64,000 nt of DNA, taken from Actinomycetota bacterium. Its GTDB lineage: Bacteria; Actinomycetota; Actinomycetes; Actinomycetales; Dermatophilaceae. A program made the translations under genes and the position numbers. The DNA is taken from positions 55,991 to 119,990 of the forward strand of contig JAIUOP010000007.1 of the NCBI GenBank assembly GCA_020161815.1, written 5' to 3'. This document shows positions 8,114 to 16,852 of the stretch, piece after piece; the first letter of the stretch is position 1; every line of letters starts with the position of its first letter. The notes beneath the pieces were generated by a model. It was not told the DNA's origin, made no database searches, and saw only the letters and a list, made by a program, of their open reading frames with translations.

Positions 8114-9397
8114 ATGACCGCCACGACAGAGCGCCCCGCCCTCCCCCACTGGGAGACCAAGCCCGAGGACGTCGCCGCCGCGACCCGCGAGATCAAGGCC
8201 GCCCTGCGTGAGCGCATCGCCGCCAGTGGGCGCACGGTCGACGAGGTCTTCGGGGCGCTCGAGGCCCGCATCGCCGCCAAGGTCGAGGCGATCAAGGCCG
8301 ACAAGGCGGCCGGTCAGGAGGTCTGGCCGATCATCGACTTCGCCGACATCGCCGCGGGCACCGTCCCGGCCGAGCTCGCGGCCAAGGTCAAGGAGCGCGG
8401 GTGCGCCGTCATCCGCGGCACCTTCCCGCACGAGCAGGCGCTCCAGTGGGACCAGGACATCGTCGACTACGTCGACCGCAACGGCTTCTTCGAGAAGTAC
8501 ACCGGTCCCGCCGACGACTTCTTCGCCAGCGTCGCCTCCAAGCCCGAGATCTACCCGATCTACTGGTCGGCCCCACAGATGGAGGCCCGCCAGAGCCCCC
8601 GCATGGCCGCGGTCCAGTCCTTCCTCAACAGCCAGTGGACGCACACCTCCGAGGGAGTGCAGTGGTTCGACCCCGACCGCGACAGCCTCTACCCCGACCG
8701 CATCCGCCGTCGCCCCCCGGGCACCGACAGCGCCGGCCTGGGCACTCACCTCGACACCGGCTCGATCGACCTCTTCCTCACCGAGGGCTACCAGCAGGCC
8801 TTCCGGCACGTCTTCGACGGCACCGTCGAGGCCTACGACCCCTGGGATGCCGCGCACCGCACGACCGCGGTCAACTACCCCGCGTCGACGATGTGCTCGG
8901 CCTTCCGCACCTTCCAGGGCTGGACGGCGCTCTCGGACATGGGCCACGACCAGGGCGTGCTGCACACCGTGCCGATCCCCGAGGCGATGGCCTACCTCCT
9001 CATGCGCCCGCTCCTCGACGACGTCCCCGAGGACGAGCTCTGCGGCGTGGAGTGGAATCGCACCTTCCCCATCGGCTGGAAGTGGCACGGGCTGCTCATG
9101 GAGGCCGTCTCCGGCATCCCCGACGTGCGCGCCGGCGACACCGTGTGGTGGCACTGCGACATGATCCACTCGGTCGCGTCGGTCGCCGACCAGGTGGGCT
9201 GGGGCAACGTGATGTACATCCCCGCCGCCCCGTGGTGCGAGCGCAATGAGCGGTACTCCGTGGGCGTGCGTGAGGCCTTCGAGACCGGTTCGTCGCCGGC
9301 GGACTTCCCCGAGGAGCACTACGAGCGCGACTGGGAGGGCCGCTTCCAGCCCGAGCACCTCAACAGCATCGGCCGCCGGGGTCTGGGCCTGGAGTAG
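8114..9397 (+). CDS. DUF1479 family protein (YbiU-like, Fe(II)/2OG dioxygenase-like)
   Basis: The 427-residue protein matches the YbiU/DUF1479 family in length and pattern. The segment GTHLDTGSIDLF supplies an H-x-D pair, and a later His (WWHCDMIHSVA) could complete the Fe(II) facial triad of a cupin-type 2-oxoglutarate oxygenase. The substrate is unknown for the family; fungal and bacterial homologues are often near sugar or purine catabolism. It is transcribed away from a ROK regulator with repeat-like operators between, so sugar-linked induction is plausible. ATG at 8114 gives a conserved acidic and helical N-terminus. Confidence 0.85.
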   Translation: MTATTERPALPHWETKPEDVAAATREIKAALRERIAASGRTVDEVFGALEARIAAKVEAIKADKAAGQEVWPIIDFADIAAGTVPAELAAKVKERGCAVIRGTFPHEQALQWDQDIVDYVDRNGFFEKYTGPADDFFASVASKPEIYPIYWSAPQMEARQSPRMAAVQSFLNSQWTHTSEGVQWFDPDRDSLYPDRIRRRPPGTDSAGLGTHLDTGSIDLFLTEGYQQAFRHVFDGTVEAYDPWDAAHRTTAVNYPASTMCSAFRTFQGWTALSDMGHDQGVLHTVPIPEAMAYLLMRPLLDDVPEDELCGVEWNRTFPIGWKWHGLLMEAVSGIPDVRAGDTVWWHCDMIHSVASVADQVGWGNVMYIPAAPWCERNERYSVGVREAFETGSSPADFPEEHYERDWEGRFQPEHLNSIGRRGLGLE

Positions 9398-9426
9398 GCC
9401 ACGACCGCGCGTGCCATGATCGCCGC

Positions 9427-11148
9427 ATGCTGATGGCTTCGTCGTGGGAGCGCATGGCCGACTCTCGCCTCGGCGGACTGGTGCGCGCGTGGGAGCGTCG
9501 CAGCCGCGCGCTCGCGGTGCTGCTCGGCACCTTCGGGTACGCCGCCTCGCTCTCGCCCTCCCTCATCCCCCGAAGCCCCGTCATGCAGGGTGTGGTCTCC
9601 GGGGTGAGCCTGGCTGCGTGGTATGCCGTGGGCGTGCTCCTCGGCCGAGCCTGGCGCCGCTTCCGCCGGTGGAGCGGGCTCGTGGTGGAGCTGCGCAGTG
9701 CCGGGCCGCGGCGCATGCTCGCCGGCGCTTGGGCAGGAGGGGTCGCGGCGACCCTCATCGGCGCCCCCCTGCTCTTCCTCGACGACCACCGGGCGCTGGC
9801 ACGCGACATGGGCATGCCCGAGCCGGGAGTGGTCGACGTGCTGGTCGTGCTCGTCATGGCAGCCGGCGTCTTCGCCGCCCTCGTGCTGCTCTGGCACGGA
9901 GTCAGACGCCTGTTCCTGGTGCTCCTGGCTCGGTTGAACCGCCTCCCGAGCGCCCTGGCCGCGCCGCTGGCCAGCGTGCTCGTCCTCGTGCTGGTGGCGG
10001 GACTCATCCAGTACGTCATCGTCGGCGGGCTGATCCGGGTCGTCGGCGACCGATCGGCGCAGGCCAATCTCACCAGCCCGCCGGGCACCTCTCCGCCGGT
10101 GTCCTCCCTCCTGTCCGGCGGGCCCGGCTCGACCCAGTCGTGGGCCGACCTGGGCTACGAGGGGCGGGCCTTCGTCTCGGGTGCCACCACCGCCACCGAC
10201 ATCGCCCGGGTCACCGGGCAGCCCTCGAAGGAGCCGATCCGAGCGTATGCCGGTCGCGTCGACGGCCGCTCCATCGAGGCGACCGTCGTGGCCGCGATGG
10301 CGGAACTGGACCGCACCGGTGCCTGGCAGCGCTCGACCCTGCTGCTCTTCACCACGACCGGTCAGGGCTGGGTGAACAACTGGAGTGCCTCTGCAGTCGA
10401 GTACCTCACCGGTGGCGACTGCGCCCTAGTGGCGGTGCAGCACTCGGTCCTGCCCTCGCCACTGGCCCTCATCGATGCCCCCAACCGTCCGCGCGAGGCG
10501 GGTCGGGCACTGACCTCTGCGGTGCTGGACCACCTGGAGACCTTGCCCGCTGATGCCCGCCCGAAGGTCTACGTCGCCGGAGAGTCCTTGGGCGCCTACG
10601 GCGGGAACGCCGCGTTCACCTCGCTCGACGACATGCTCGATCGCATCGACGGGGCGGTCTGGACCGGGACGCCGTCCTTCACCGAGTTGCACCGCTCGAT
10701 CACCGCGCGCCGCGTGGTGGGATCGACCCAGATGAACCCGATCGTCGACAACGGGCGCCACGTGCGCTTCGCGTCACGGCCGGCAGAACTCGCAGCCGAC
10801 CAGTTCGGTCGTGAGCTCGGGCCGTGGGACTTCCCCCGCGTCGTCTACCTCCAGCACCCCTCGGACCCGGTCGTGTGGTGGGAGCCCTCGCTGCTGCTGT
10901 CCACCCCGGACTGGCTGCGTGAGACGCGCGTGGCCAGCCCGGCCGCCGCCATGTCCTGGCTTCCCGTGGTCACCTTCTGGCAGGTGACCGCCGACATGCC
11001 GGGCTCGACCGACGTGCCGTCAGGAAAAGGCCACAACTACCACGCGGAGGTCGTGCCGACGTGGGCCGCCGTCCTGGACCGCGGCACGCCCGCGGCCGTT
11101 GCCGAGGTGACGACGGCCATCGAGCGACGCGCCCAGTCCTGGGAGTAG
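9427..11148 (+). CDS. Alpha/beta-hydrolase family membrane protein (Abhydrolase_9 type)
   Basis: The N-terminal half has about four hydrophobic segments (for example ALAVLLGTFGYAASLSPSLIP). The second half is an alpha/beta hydrolase domain with nucleophile motif GESLGAYG and a late His in GHNYHAEV. This is the Abhydrolase_9_N plus Abhydrolase_9 arrangement, common in actinobacteria and of unknown substrate, probably a membrane-anchored lipase or esterase. CATGAT followed by six bases and the ATG suggests a leaderless transcript. It is convergent with the GH13 gene, with a gap of about 18 bp. Confidence 0.85.
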   Translation: MLMASSWERMADSRLGGLVRAWERRSRALAVLLGTFGYAASLSPSLIPRSPVMQGVVSGVSLAAWYAVGVLLGRAWRRFRRWSGLVVELRSAGPRRMLAGAWAGGVAATLIGAPLLFLDDHRALARDMGMPEPGVVDVLVVLVMAAGVFAALVLLWHGVRRLFLVLLARLNRLPSALAAPLASVLVLVLVAGLIQYVIVGGLIRVVGDRSAQANLTSPPGTSPPVSSLLSGGPGSTQSWADLGYEGRAFVSGATTATDIARVTGQPSKEPIRAYAGRVDGRSIEATVVAAMAELDRTGAWQRSTLLLFTTTGQGWVNNWSASAVEYLTGGDCALVAVQHSVLPSPLALIDAPNRPREAGRALTSAVLDHLETLPADARPKVYVAGESLGAYGGNAAFTSLDDMLDRIDGAVWTGTPSFTELHRSITARRVVGSTQMNPIVDNGRHVRFASRPAELAADQFGRELGPWDFPRVVYLQHPSDPVVWWEPSLLLSTPDWLRETRVASPAAAMSWLPVVTFWQVTADMPGSTDVPSGKGHNYHAEVVPTWAAVLDRGTPAAVAEVTTAIERRAQSWE

Positions 11149-11166
11149 CCGGCCAACGGCCCGTGC

Positions 11167-12927
11167 TCAGTCCTGGGAGTAGATGAGGACGGAGTAGGCC
11201 GGGATGGAGGCCAACGCGAAGATGCCCATGCCCGCCTCGTCATGCGCGTCGAGGTCGAAGGCGTCGCCGTCACCGAAGGCATCGGAGTAGATCCGGGCAT
11301 CGGAGTTCAGGCGCAGCTTCCACAGCCCGGTGGCCGGCATACGGACGGGGAGGCCCTCCACGGAGTCATGGGAGAGGTTGACCATGACCACCGTGCTGTC
11401 GCGCGGCCCGCCGTCGGCCCAGCGGTGGTAGGCGAGGGTGTTGCGCTCCTCGTCGCCGTGGAGGATCTCGGTGTTGTGCCCGGTCAGGCCCTTGGTCAGG
11501 CCAGCGGCGTTGCGGCGCAGCATGATCAGGTCGCGATAGAGCCGGACGACGCCGTGGAACTCCTCGTTCTGGGCCCAGTCCAGCGGCACGTCGTCGCGGA
11601 ACCAGCCGCCCTCGAGGAACTCCTGTCCCTGGAAGATCATCGGGATGCCCGGGGACGTGAGCGCGAGCGCGGCGCCCACAGTGGAGCGCTTCTGGGCATA
11701 CCACCCGGTCGAGTCGCCCTCGTCGATCTCGTAGGGCACGCGGGCGCGGCCGTTGGCGACCTCGTCGTGGCTCTCGGTGTAGACCACGCGGTGGAAGGCG
11801 TTGTCGTTGTAGCGCATCGTGACCGCGTGCACGACGTCCTGCATCGACCGGCTCGCGTCGTCGGGGGTGATGACGGCCTCGCGCACCGGGTGGACGAAGG
11901 AGGAGTCCCACTGGGCGTGGAAGGCCGCGCCGTCGTCGTCGGTCTGGGTGATCCGCGGGTCGCGGTGCATGTCCTCGGCGATGAGGATCTTGCCGGGGAA
12001 CTGCTCTCGGATCGAGGAGTTGACCCAGTGCAGCAGCGACCAGCCCTCGGGCAGGTCCTCGCCGTCGGCGCGGACCGAGCGGATGTAGGGGGTCATGTCG
12101 TAGCGCAGGCCGTCGAGGTGGTACTCGCGCAGCCACATCAGCGCGTTGTCGTGGATGAACTGGCGGACCTCACCGCGTCCGTAGTCGGGGCGGGTGTCGC
12201 CCCACGGGGTCTCGCTGCGCCAGTCGTTGTAGAAGTAGATCCCGCCCTTGCCGTCCTCGCTCCACCCGTCGAACTGCCACAGGTCGAGGTCGCTGGGACC
12301 GAAGTGGTTGTAGACGACGTCGAGGACGACGGCCATGCCGCGGGCATGCGCCTGGCGGACGAACTCCTTGAACGCATCGGGACCGCCGTAGGCCGACTCG
12401 ACGGCGAAGACGTGTGCCGGGTTGTAGCCCCAGGACATGTCGCCGGCGAACTCAGCGACCGGCATGATCTGCACGACGTTGATGCCGAGCTGCTCGAGGT
12501 GGTCCAGTCGCGCCGCGGCGTCCCCGAGGGTCCCGACGCCACCGTCACCACTGGGCGCGAACGAGCCGATGTGCAGCTCGTAGATGACCAACTCGTTGTG
12601 GTTGCCGATGGTGAAGTCGTCGCCCTGCCAGTCGAAGCTCTCGGGGTCGTAGATGACGCCATTGCCAACCGAGTTGGTGACCTGGCGGACCTGGGGGTCG
12701 ATGCGGTAGAAGGCGTTGTCGCCGTTGCGGATCAGGTACTTGTACTCCTGCCCCGCCTGCGCGCCCGCGACATCGGCGTACCAGTTGCCATTGCCCTCAC
12801 TGGCCAGGGGCGTGGCGGTGTCGTTCCACTCGTTGAAGTCCCCGACGACGTGCACCTCGTCGGCGTGCGGAGCCCACACGCGGAAGGCCACCCCGCCGTC
12901 GTGCACCAGTGCGCCCATGCCGTCCAT
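11167..12927 (-). CDS. GH13 family glycoside hydrolase with CBM48 (branching-enzyme/alpha-amylase-like)
   Basis: The 586-residue protein opens with a CBM48-type beta domain (VHVVGDFNEWN) and continues into a GH13 barrel. The catalytic residues are visible: Asp nucleophile in DGLRYDMT, general acid Glu in ILIAEDM, and transition-state Asp in YTESHDEV. The architecture resembles GlgB or TreZ enzymes acting on alpha-glucans, but the region after the nucleophile is not diagnostic, so I leave the exact reaction open. ATG at 12927 has GAGAGG seven bases upstream. No signal peptide is present, so it is cytoplasmic and fits glycogen metabolism. Confidence 0.87.
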   Translation of the reverse strand: MDGMGALVHDGGVAFRVWAPHADEVHVVGDFNEWNDTATPLASEGNGNWYADVAGAQAGQEYKYLIRNGDNAFYRIDPQVRQVTNSVGNGVIYDPESFDWQGDDFTIGNHNELVIYELHIGSFAPSGDGGVGTLGDAAARLDHLEQLGINVVQIMPVAEFAGDMSWGYNPAHVFAVESAYGGPDAFKEFVRQAHARGMAVVLDVVYNHFGPSDLDLWQFDGWSEDGKGGIYFYNDWRSETPWGDTRPDYGRGEVRQFIHDNALMWLREYHLDGLRYDMTPYIRSVRADGEDLPEGWSLLHWVNSSIREQFPGKILIAEDMHRDPRITQTDDDGAAFHAQWDSSFVHPVREAVITPDDASRSMQDVVHAVTMRYNDNAFHRVVYTESHDEVANGRARVPYEIDEGDSTGWYAQKRSTVGAALALTSPGIPMIFQGQEFLEGGWFRDDVPLDWAQNEEFHGVVRLYRDLIMLRRNAAGLTKGLTGHNTEILHGDEERNTLAYHRWADGGPRDSTVVMVNLSHDSVEGLPVRMPATGLWKLRLNSDARIYSDAFGDGDAFDLDAHDEAGMGIFALASIPAYSVLIYSQD

Positions 12928-13025
12928 GTCATGCCTCTCCGTCGGGGCCGCGCGCCTGCGGGCCACCTGCCATCTTCCCTCGTATGCCGTCCGCTCACCC
13001 AATCCGGGGGGCTAGGGTCACCCAG

Positions 13026-13505
13026 ATGGATGCGATCACCCCCAACCTCTGGTTCGACGACAACGCCGAGGAGGCGGCCGAGTTCTACGTCTCCGTCTTC
13101 CCGGACTCGAGGATCACGCGCGTCATGCGCTACACCCAGGCCGGGCCCGGACCCGAGGGGACGGCGGTCACCGTCGAGTTCGCGTTGCGGGGGCAGCCGT
13201 TCACCGGCATCAACGGCGGGCCGATGTTCACCTTCTCCGAGGCCGTCTCCTTCGCCATCTCCTGCGAGGACCAGGCCGAGTCGGACCACTACTGGGAGGC
13301 CCTGCTGGCCGGCGGCGGCCAGGAGAGCCAGTGCGGCTGGCTCAAGGACCGCTTCGGGCTGTCCTGGCAGGTCTATCCCAAGCAGCTCGCCGAGCTCATC
13401 GGCGACCCTGACCCGGGGCGGGCCTCACGCGCGACCGCCGCGATGCTCGGCCAGCGCCGGATCGACCTCGACGCCATCCGCGCCGCTGCTGACAGCCCTC
13501 CCTGA
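13026..13505 (+). CDS. VOC family protein (PhnB/3-demethylubiquinone methyltransferase-like)
   Basis: The 159-residue product has the typical opening ITPNLWFDDNAEEAAEFYVSVFPDS and the motif QVYPKQL of the PhnB-like branch of the vicinal oxygen chelate superfamily. Members bind a metal and small molecules; the reaction is usually unknown. TAGGGT lies seven bases before the ATG, consistent with a leaderless promoter divergent from the GH13 gene. The last 81 bp overlap the convergent desaturase-like gene on the other strand. Confidence 0.88.
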   Translation: MDAITPNLWFDDNAEEAAEFYVSVFPDSRITRVMRYTQAGPGPEGTAVTVEFALRGQPFTGINGGPMFTFSEAVSFAISCEDQAESDHYWEALLAGGGQESQCGWLKDRFGLSWQVYPKQLAELIGDPDPGRASRATAAMLGQRRIDLDAIRAAADSPP

Positions 13506-14666
13506 GGCCACGTTCCCCTCGAGCTCGGCGCGACGGGTGTAGGTCCAACCGGGGCCGCGCACGAGGAAGCCGAACCGGTCCCGCCAGGTCCTCGCCCGCT
13601 CGATGTCCCGCGCCATGTCCTGCCACTCGTGCGTGGCGATCCGAGCAGGGTTGAACGAGTTGATGTTTCGCGTGAGCCCATAGACGACCCGCTCATCCTC
13701 GCGCTGGAAGGTCCCGAAGATCCGGTCCCAGATGATGAGGATCGAGCCGTGGTTGCGGTCGAGGTAGCGCCGGTTCGAGCCGTGGTGGACCCGGTGGTGC
13801 GACGGGGTGTTGAGGACGTTCTCCAGCCAGCCGATCGAGCGGATCGCCTCGGTGTGGATCCAGAACTGGTAGATCAGGTTGAGCGCGCGCGCCTGCTCGA
13901 TGAGGCCAGGGCGCACCCCGGCGAGCGCGAGCAGCCCGTAGGGCACGGTCAGCGTGACCCCCTCGGCCACCGGCTGGCGCAGCGCCGTCGAGAGGTTGTA
14001 GCGCTCACTGCTGTGGTGCACGACGTGCACCGCCCAGAGCCAGCGCGACTCGTGCGAGAGGCGGTGGTTCCAGTAGTAGATCGCGTCCCACCCGATAAGG
14101 GCGATCACCAGCGCCCCCCACCCGCCGCCGAGGTCGCGGCGGTGTCCCTCGAAGAGCCGTTTGCCGCCGGTCATCGCCGTCCAGGTCGTGGCGGTCGCCA
14201 GGGCGGTCGAGGCCACGGCCGCCACCGCGGTCGCCGCGCCCACCCGCTGGATCGGGTCCACTACATCGGTATGCCGTGGCGCGCCTGCCGCTTGGAGGGC
14301 ACCGCTCGCCTCCCGAGGCAGGCTCCCCGCCGCGGGCAGGCGGCCCCCACCGGCCCGCCGCGCACGAAGCACATCGGACGCCGTCGTGACGGCAGCGGCC
14401 GTCAGCCCGGCGCGGATCAGCAGCCGGCCGAGGCGACCACGGCCCGGGGTGAGCGGGTCGAGAAGCCGCTTGGCGGCATACGGGGCAAGCAGGCTCCCCA
14501 CGCCCATGGTCAGCGAGGCGATGGTGTCCTTGAGCTCGTAGTCCCCGGCGCGGGTGGTGCCGGGGGCGGCCGGGTGGGCGCGCAGCCAGAGGTGCTCGGC
14601 GACCATGGCCCCGATGAATCCGGGGATGGCCACGACCGTGAGGTCGACCTTGGGCAGGCGCATCAT
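13425..14666 (-). CDS. Sterol desaturase/fatty acid hydroxylase family membrane protein
   Basis: The 413-residue protein has several hydrophobic segments and the His-box pattern of the integral-membrane di-iron hydroxylase family: NHRLSH, HVVHHSSE and SHHRVHHG. Such enzymes hydroxylate or desaturate lipids. Between the N-terminal membrane part and the His boxes is a variable, Ala/Gly-rich stretch (about residues 100-150). The C-terminus runs 81 bp into the convergent VOC gene, giving a low-complexity tail whose conservation is doubtful. It lies four bases downstream of the DUF2177 gene and is probably cotranscribed, which would put it under the repeat-containing promoter at 15094-15145. Confidence 0.85.
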   Translation of the reverse strand: MMRLPKVDLTVVAIPGFIGAMVAEHLWLRAHPAAPGTTRAGDYELKDTIASLTMGVGSLLAPYAAKRLLDPLTPGRGRLGRLLIRAGLTAAAVTTASDVLRARRAGGGRLPAAGSLPREASGALQAAGAPRHTDVVDPIQRVGAATAVAAVASTALATATTWTAMTGGKRLFEGHRRDLGGGWGALVIALIGWDAIYYWNHRLSHESRWLWAVHVVHHSSERYNLSTALRQPVAEGVTLTVPYGLLALAGVRPGLIEQARALNLIYQFWIHTEAIRSIGWLENVLNTPSHHRVHHGSNRRYLDRNHGSILIIWDRIFGTFQREDERVVYGLTRNINSFNPARIATHEWQDMARDIERARTWRDRFGFLVRGPGWTYTRRAELEGNVASGRAVSSGADGVEVDPALAEHRGGRA

Positions 14667-14670
14667 CCCG

Positions 14671-15087
14671 TCATGGTGCCCGTTCGACGAAGGGGAGGGC
14701 GCGGACGATGAGGAAGGTCACGATCGAGGTGGTCATCGTCGCCAGTGACCCCCACGCCATGTCGATCGGCACGATCGAGCTCGGGAAGTCCTTGAGGACG
14801 GCGAGGTTGGTGAGGTTCCACGTGGCGTAGGCGACCAGGCCGAAGAGGAAGCCGGAGAGCGCGGCCTTGCCCAGCGACCCGGCATCGAGGGCAGGGACGA
14901 GCACGAAGTAGGTGAGGCCGACGAGGTACAGCAGGTAGAAGAGGATCGCCGCCGTCATGTTCGGCTTGGCCGCGAGCCAGTCCCCCATTCGCGCGTCATA
15001 CAGGGGGCGACCGACCTTCCCCAGCCAGAGGAAGTCGAGCAGGCCGAAGACGACTCCGGCGACGGCATACGCAGCGATCCACTTCAT
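14671..15087 (-). CDS. DUF2177 family membrane protein
   Basis: The 138-residue protein has four hydrophobic segments and the typical DUF2177 opening (WIAAYAVAGVVFGLLDFLWL) and ending (WGSLATMTTS). The function is unknown. The ATG follows TAGGGT by six bases on the minus strand, so it is probably leaderless. It shares the intergenic control region with the TspO-like gene and is followed after four bases by the desaturase-like gene. As I recall, DUF2177, TspO and SDR genes co-occur in light or singlet-oxygen regulons of other bacteria. Confidence 0.87.
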   Translation of the reverse strand: MKWIAAYAVAGVVFGLLDFLWLGKVGRPLYDARMGDWLAAKPNMTAAILFYLLYLVGLTYFVLVPALDAGSLGKAALSGFLFGLVAYATWNLTNLAVLKDFPSSIVPIDMAWGSLATMTTSIVTFLIVRALPFVERAP

Positions 15088-15093
15088 GACTCC

Positions 15094-15145
15094 ACCCTAC
15101 AACCTTCGACAAAGCTTTGACAGCCCTCCAGTCGGAACGTACCGT
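15094..15145. promoter_or_regulatory. Back-to-back promoters of DUF2177 and TspO-like genes with direct-repeat operator
   Basis: Rightward: TTGACA (15117-15122), 17 bp, TACCGT (15140-15145), then six bases to the ATG. Leftward: the same six bases read TGTCAA, 17 bp, TAGGGT (complement of 15094-15099), then six bases to the ATG at 15087. Both transcripts would be leaderless. TTCGACA (15105-15111) and TTTGACA (15116-15122) are direct repeats with an 11-bp period. The same 18-bp motif occurs at 56314-56331 and 57781-57798. Confidence 0.75.
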
Positions 15146-15151
15146 CGAGGC

Positions 15152-15949
15152 ATGACCACTGCCGCGCCGACGTCTGCCGACCGCCTCCGCCAGGTCGGGG
15201 TGACCCTCGCCGAGGTGTTCTGCGTCGTGGGCACTCTCTTCGGGGTCGGCGTCATCGGCACCCGGGTCGAGGAGTCCTCCGGCGGAGCGCTCGCGGCCGA
15301 TGCCACCCTCATCGCCCCGGCGACCCCGGCCTTCTCGATCTGGTCGGTCATCTACCTCGGCCTCGCGGCCTACACGATCTGGCAGTGGCTACCGTCGGCC
15401 GCGACGAGCGCCCGCACCCGCGCCACCGGCTGGCTCATTGCCCTGTCGATGGTGCTCAACGCCGCGTGGCTGCTCGTCACCCAGCAGGGCTGGATCTGGG
15501 CCAGTGTGGTGGTCATCGCTGCGCTCGCGACCACCCTCGGCGTGCTCGTGCGCCGCCTGAGCGAGCACCGCCCGTCCGGTCGCGCCGAGCTGGTCGTCGT
15601 CGACGGCACCATGGGCCTCTACCTCGGATGGGTCACGGTCGCGACCTGCGCCAACATCGCGGCGGCGCTCGTCGCCGGTGGCTTCGACCCGGCCCCGCCC
15701 GTCTCCACCATCGCCACCATCGTCGTGCTCGCCGTCGCGGCCGGGATCGGCGTGATGCTCGCCATCCGCCTCGGCGGTCGGTATGCCGTGGCCGCCGCCC
15801 TCGCGTGGGGCCTGGCCTGGATCGTGGTCGGCCGACTCGTCGAGGGACCGATCTCGGTGCCGGTGGCGATCGCTGCCGGTGTCGCTGCGCTGGTGGTCAT
15901 CGGCGCGGCCCTGCGCTGGCACCGCCAGGTCGACCTGCCCGCCGCCTGA
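15152..15949 (+). CDS. TspO/MBR-like (tryptophan-rich sensory) membrane protein
   Basis: The 265-residue protein has about eight hydrophobic segments. The conserved stretch AFSIWSVIYLGLAAYTIWQW is the actinobacterial TspO/MBR-like signature. TspO proteins bind porphyrins and respond to light or oxygen in other bacteria; the ligand here is unknown. The protein is longer than classic TspO (about 160 residues), so it belongs to the extended relatives. It is driven by a near-consensus promoter overlapping the direct-repeat operator, is probably leaderless, and is divergent from DUF2177. Confidence 0.8.
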   Translation: MTTAAPTSADRLRQVGVTLAEVFCVVGTLFGVGVIGTRVEESSGGALAADATLIAPATPAFSIWSVIYLGLAAYTIWQWLPSAATSARTRATGWLIALSMVLNAAWLLVTQQGWIWASVVVIAALATTLGVLVRRLSEHRPSGRAELVVVDGTMGLYLGWVTVATCANIAAALVAGGFDPAPPVSTIATIVVLAVAAGIGVMLAIRLGGRYAVAAALAWGLAWIVVGRLVEGPISVPVAIAAGVAALVVIGAALRWHRQVDLPAA

Positions 15950-15957
15950 GACTCCAG

Positions 15958-16174
15958 GCCGAGGACGCAGTGATCCTGGGTGGACATTCTTCCGTCCCGG
16001 GGCACGGAAAGAAGTCCACTTCGCGCCGGTCCCAGTGCGTTCGGAGAGGCATCGTCGCTCACTGAGATCCGCATCCAGGCCCGGGTCCACCCCTGGGAGG
16101 CCGAGGACGAAATGATCTTGGGTGGACGATTTTCCGTCCCGGAGCACGGAAGAAGGTCCACTCCGCGCTGGTCG
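15958..16174. repeat. Two diverged copies of a hairpin-forming repeat in a 333-bp gap
   Basis: Copy A (about 15958-16033) and copy B (about 16098-16174) share GCCGAGGACG, then GGGTGGAC, TTCCGTCCCGG, GCACGG and GAAG/TCCACT blocks. Each contains an imperfect inverted repeat (GTGGAC...TTCCGT with ACGGAA...GTCCAC). The rest of the gap between 15950 and 16282 holds no credible gene. The pair may be remnants of a small repetitive element or tandem terminators. Confidence 0.65.
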
Positions 16175-16282
16175 CGTCGTGCTCACCCGCACATGCCGTG
16201 GTCACGTGCAAATGGGACCGGACTCAGCCTCCTGAGCCCGTGGGCACAGCGAGGGCACAGTCGTTCGCCCTGACATGGAGCC

Positions 16283-16852
16283 ATGGATCTCCTCGTCGTC
16301 GGCGGTGTCCCCGGAGCGGGGAAGAGCACGGCCCTCCGTCACCACGTAGGCACTCGCGGGGTGCTCGTCCTGGACCCTGATCGGATGCGCGGCATCCTGC
16401 GCTGGAGACCCTTGGTGCACTTGGTGCACCAGGTCCTCCTCTGGGGGACCGTCAGCGTCGGGCCGCGCCTGCTGCGCCGTCTCGGCGTGCGCCTCGTGCT
16501 CGCTCAGGACACGGCGACCCGGACGCGCCGACGCACGGCGCTGCTGAAGCTGGCCAGCAGGCGCGGGTGGCGGTCAGCCCTCTGGTTCATCGACGCCTCA
16601 CGAGAGGAGGCCCTGAGCGGCCAGTTCGCGAGAGGACGCATGGTTGACGAGGCCGCTTTCGAGCGTCACTGGAAGCGCTGGGAACTGCTGCGCGACGATG
16701 GTCAGCAGGTGGTCATGAGCCGAGCAGCTCTCACCACGCGTCTCGATGTCTCGGTCGCGCGTGCCACGGGTCTGTGGCTGTCGGCGCGCCCCGGTGCCTG
16801 GCCCCCGGCCCGCCGAGACCCCGGAACTCACGTCGCGGACTACCGTGAGTGA
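16283..16852 (+). CDS. P-loop kinase-like AAA/zeta-type ATPase
   Basis: The 189-residue protein begins at a phosphate-binding loop (GGVPGAGKST near residue 8) and has an Asp in LVLDPDRMRG, as in adenylate-kinase-like or zeta-toxin-like small P-loop kinases. The substrate cannot be read from the sequence. A weakly basic C-terminus ends flush against the ASCH gene (stop and next start adjacent). The gene lies in a 3.7-kb stretch that lacks the genome-wide 8-mer, next to a frameshifted gene, which hints at accessory DNA. Confidence 0.75.
   Translation: MDLLVVGGVPGAGKSTALRHHVGTRGVLVLDPDRMRGILRWRPLVHLVHQVLLWGTVSVGPRLLRRLGVRLVLAQDTATRTRRRTALLKLASRRGWRSALWFIDASREEALSGQFARGRMVDEAAFERHWKRWELLRDDGQQVVMSRAALTTRLDVSVARATGLWLSARPGAWPPARRDPGTHVADYRE

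Noticed and set aside
8001..9358. Minus-strand frame opposite DUF1479
   Set aside because: The plus-strand protein is a clear family member; the opposite frame is Gly/Arg/Val-biased without motifs.
11242..13542. 766-codon plus-strand frame over the GH13 gene
   Set aside because: Antisense shadow. GH13 motifs on the minus strand are unambiguous, and the plus frame has no recognisable motif.
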